Part shown: positions 61,667 through 64,000 of the stretch, one piece after another
Numbering within the stretch: the first letter of the stretch is position 1
How the letters are laid out: each line of letters opens with the position of its first letter
From: Hanleya hanleyi
Taxonomy: Eukaryota; Mollusca; Polyplacophora; Lepidopleurida; Hanleyidae
Reading direction: 5' to 3'
NCBI GenBank assembly: GCA_036873755.1
Contig: JAVTVY010025059.1
Coordinates: forward strand, 1 to 64,000
Length of the DNA stretch: 64,000 bases
Notes under the pieces: generated by a model
Told to the model about the DNA's origin: nothing
What the model saw: the letters and a program-made list of their open reading frames with translations, nothing else
Databases searched by the model: none
Made by a program: the position numbers and the translations under genes

Positions 61667-61803
61667 GGGATGGATTTTGGGTGAAGTTGCGAAATATGGG
61701 GTCTCTATACATAACCCCATGCTTTGTGTTTTTTCTATAAAAGTCATGGGGTTATGTATAGATACCCCATATTTCGACACTTCACCCAAAAACCACCCCA
61801 TCC
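61667..61803. mobile_element. Hairpin MITE
   Basis: Arms 61667-61721 and 61745-61803, about 55 bp with few mismatches, loop about 23 bp. GAAATATGGGGTCTCTATAC pairs with GTATAGATACCCCATATTTC. Outer parts (GGGATGG, CCCATCC) extend the stem. Confidence 0.75.
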
Positions 61804-62087
61804 CCCCAAAACTGTGAGAGACTGTGATTCGCGATGACAATCATATATCTTCTTGAGAAACGTTAGCAGAATTTCTCTGTACAGATACGTAAAGGTAACT
61901 GTTGTCCTCTGAATAAAATAGAAGACAAAACCTATGGGTATAGATCTCATCTCATCATGCACATCAGGGGAGTTAATCCAAGTTGTCTCTCCTGATTTGT
62001 TTGATATGAAATTGTTCATCACCTTCTAATAATCAAATTTCCAAGGTATTATTTGCCAATGACATTGTTGGTCATTCAGATGTGTAG

Positions 62088-63047
62088 GAGAGATTGGGGT
62101 ACACTGGGACATTTTTCACCTTTTTGCAAAAATCTCTGTTAATATTGTCATGTAGTGCAGCCTTCTATACTCTCATGATAACTTATATTTAGTATGACAA
62201 AGTCATACAAAAAATTCTGAAATATCTGTTATACTTTTCTCCAGAAATCGTTTTTAAAAACGTAAAAAAATGTGTCCCAGTTTGCCCCACTATGGGGTAC
62301 ACTGGGACACCCACTGGGGTGCGATGGGACAATTATCAAAATACATGTTATATCAAGTATATACTAATATGTTTCATATGAGTTTAGAAGATTCAACGGC
62401 GATGGTTATGTTAGTTGCTATTTTAGACCCCTGCTTTATGTAAAATATGTCCCAGGGGCCATATTTGAGGAAAACAATATTTTGTATGATTCTCATTCCA
62501 ATGAAAGCAATTGACTTTGAAAGTGTTATTAAAACTCTCCAAAGTTGGTAGGATTAGCCATTTCTTTCATCTAGGAAACAAAATAATGCATTTTAATAGC
62601 ATTTTAGGATGAAAGCAAATTTCACCATTTGATTACTATTGTCCCAGTGTGCCCCAGCAAAAGTGTCCCAGTCCGCCCCAGGTGCATGATATTTTCCGTT
62701 TTATGAAAAAACCAATACATACATCTGAGATAATAAATCAATTCAGTTTAAATTGTACCTTTGTCCATCCTTTCTCAGTAGTATCAAAACAGCAATGAAG
62801 TACTGCTGAAAACTTGGTATAACAAAATATCATCCTCAGTCCTCAAAATTTACTTGGACTGCTCAAAAACAATGTTTTTGCTCGTAATGTTTTACCAATG
62901 ATAGGTTTTATTTGAAATCAATATAGGTGTTGTATGGGGGCGGTAGCTCTCTGCTGATAATATTGTAATGGGCTTTCTGTACTTAACAAAGGAGCTAGAC
63001 GGCTTGTCCCACTGTGCCCCTTGTCCCACTGTACCCCCAATCTCCCC
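62088..63047. mobile_element. 960-bp non-autonomous DNA transposon with TAG duplication
   Basis: Ends GAGAGATTGGGGTACACTGG (left) and the complement of GGGGAGATTGGGGGTACAGT (right), flanked by TAG at 62085-62087 and 63048-63050. GTCCCA(G/C)T(G)TGCCCC-type motifs recur at about 62272-62340, 62640-62682 and 63005-63035. The 3-bp duplication would fit a PIF/Harbinger-like family, though the usual target is TWA. No transposase frame. Confidence 0.65.
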
Positions 63048-63165
63048 TAGTTATTATGAAGATTAAGGGGTAGATATTGTATAGGAAATATAATTTCTGT
63101 TCGTTTATTTCAATTTGTTCCCTATTTATTTCCCTCCTCCATTAAATTGAAGTCCTGAACTATTA

Positions 63166-63199
63166 AAGCTTATACATGTACATGTACATGTATAAGCTT
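63166..63199. repeat. Perfect 34-bp palindrome
   Basis: AAGCTTATACATGTACA and its exact complement, with no loop. HindIII sites lie at both ends and iterated ACATGT sits in the middle. Confidence 0.95.
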
Positions 63200-64000
63200 A
63201 TCTGAAGTAGTGTAAAGGGTTAATGTCTACTCATTTATATTCATGATCCAATCCTACCTCACTCATTCATATTCATTACACACTTTCAAGTAGTTCCACC
63301 TGTAAAATGGCTACCTCCAGTACAAAAGTTTTCTGACTTCCTATGTTTTTATATATGGTTTTAGGTGTTTTCTTGAGGATACGTGTACATATAGTGACTT
63401 CCATTACTGTTCTTTGTGCTTGAGGATTTGTTTGGTGTACATTTGGGTTTAAATTCATTGATTCAACTTTGGTGTTTGTTCAGCTTCATGAGGTATATTT
63501 ACTTACATGTTATTCTTATTTATACTTGGATAATCAGTTCAGTCTATATCGCATTTAATTCGGCATATTCAGGTCTTCATTTGTGTGAATTTTCATCATG
63601 TAGGTCCATCCCATGCCCTTTTAATGTATGTAATTTTGATTTTTCTTGTCGGCCATGTTCGTGGAAGCTTTTCAAAAACGTAACATGAGTATTATAAAAA
63701 CGGGAAATTGAGGTCTCTTGACCTACTTTCGTACAGGTCAAGGCCTAATTGAACTTCGACCTTTGACGTCGCTACCCTTTGACCTTTGCCGAAGTCAGTA
63801 ATATCTTTAATACTCTCCAGTCACGTCAATGTTAGTTGTCATGTGAATACACGACAAGTCAGAGATTGTCTGGAGATTATCATGACCTCATCAATTCGGG
63901 GGCAAACAAGTCTGGTGATGGGTCAATCGTCATCAGATTGCGTGTAGGGCAGAAGCTTGACCCCTACGCTATCTCCAGCACTAAGTTCAACCTCCAGGGG
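63200..64000. other. Unannotated end of window
   Basis: No supported gene. Iterated TGACCTTTGAC-like half-sites at about 63755-63795, and a short minus-strand frame running off the edge (63923-64000). Confidence 0.4.

Overview
The window is eukaryotic: AT-rich, with long introns, GT-AG splice sites, nested retrotransposons, MITEs and satellites. The mix suggests a marine mollusc, possibly a gastropod. It includes jockey-type LINEs, a Penelope-like element, SINE ends of the form GTTAAACCCTA followed by (ACTC)n, and the tandem unit with the CCGTCCGTC leader. This assignment is inference from repeat types; no species is claimed.

One protein-coding gene dominates, on the plus strand from 13079 to 56000. 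I reconstruct 16 exons. Fifteen have matching splice phases and clear sequence support; exon 7 is probable. The product is about 973 residues: signal peptide, Thr/Pro/Lys mucin-like stalk, the N-terminal beta domain seen in VWDE-like proteins, a von Willebrand factor type D (vWD) domain, Cys-rich segments, one EGF module, a Cys-rich C-terminal region and a short hydrophobic tail. It reads as a secreted or surface-anchored VWDE-like protein. Its promoter has TATA and CCAAT boxes and lies in the nearer copy of a ~208-bp tandem duplication.

Layout. 1-1.44 kb: no feature. 1.44-3.95 kb: 150-bp satellite with a 960-bp hAT-like element inserted in it. 4.65-5.33 kb: duplicated GTTGAACC-rich repeat. 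6.06-9.57 kb: piggyBac-like MITE and an inverted pair of a second repeat. 9.95-11.95 kb: 44-bp EcoRI minisatellite. 11.97-12.44 kb: another MITE. 12.6-13.1 kb: duplicated promoter. 13.1-56.0 kb: the gene. Intron 3 (11.6 kb) holds a jockey-type LINE split by a MITE and a Penelope-like element split by a second LINE. Introns 6-9 hold the 156-bp and 385-bp tandem arrays, a large foldback, and several Penelope-like remnants around exon 9. 56-64 kb: mostly non-coding flank with minisatellite relics, a (GT)14 tract, an assembly gap, a hairpin MITE, a 960-bp element with TAG target duplications and a 34-bp palindrome.

No second cellular gene could be supported. The other long reading frames are transposon proteins, or frames kept open because a repeat unit length is a multiple of three.
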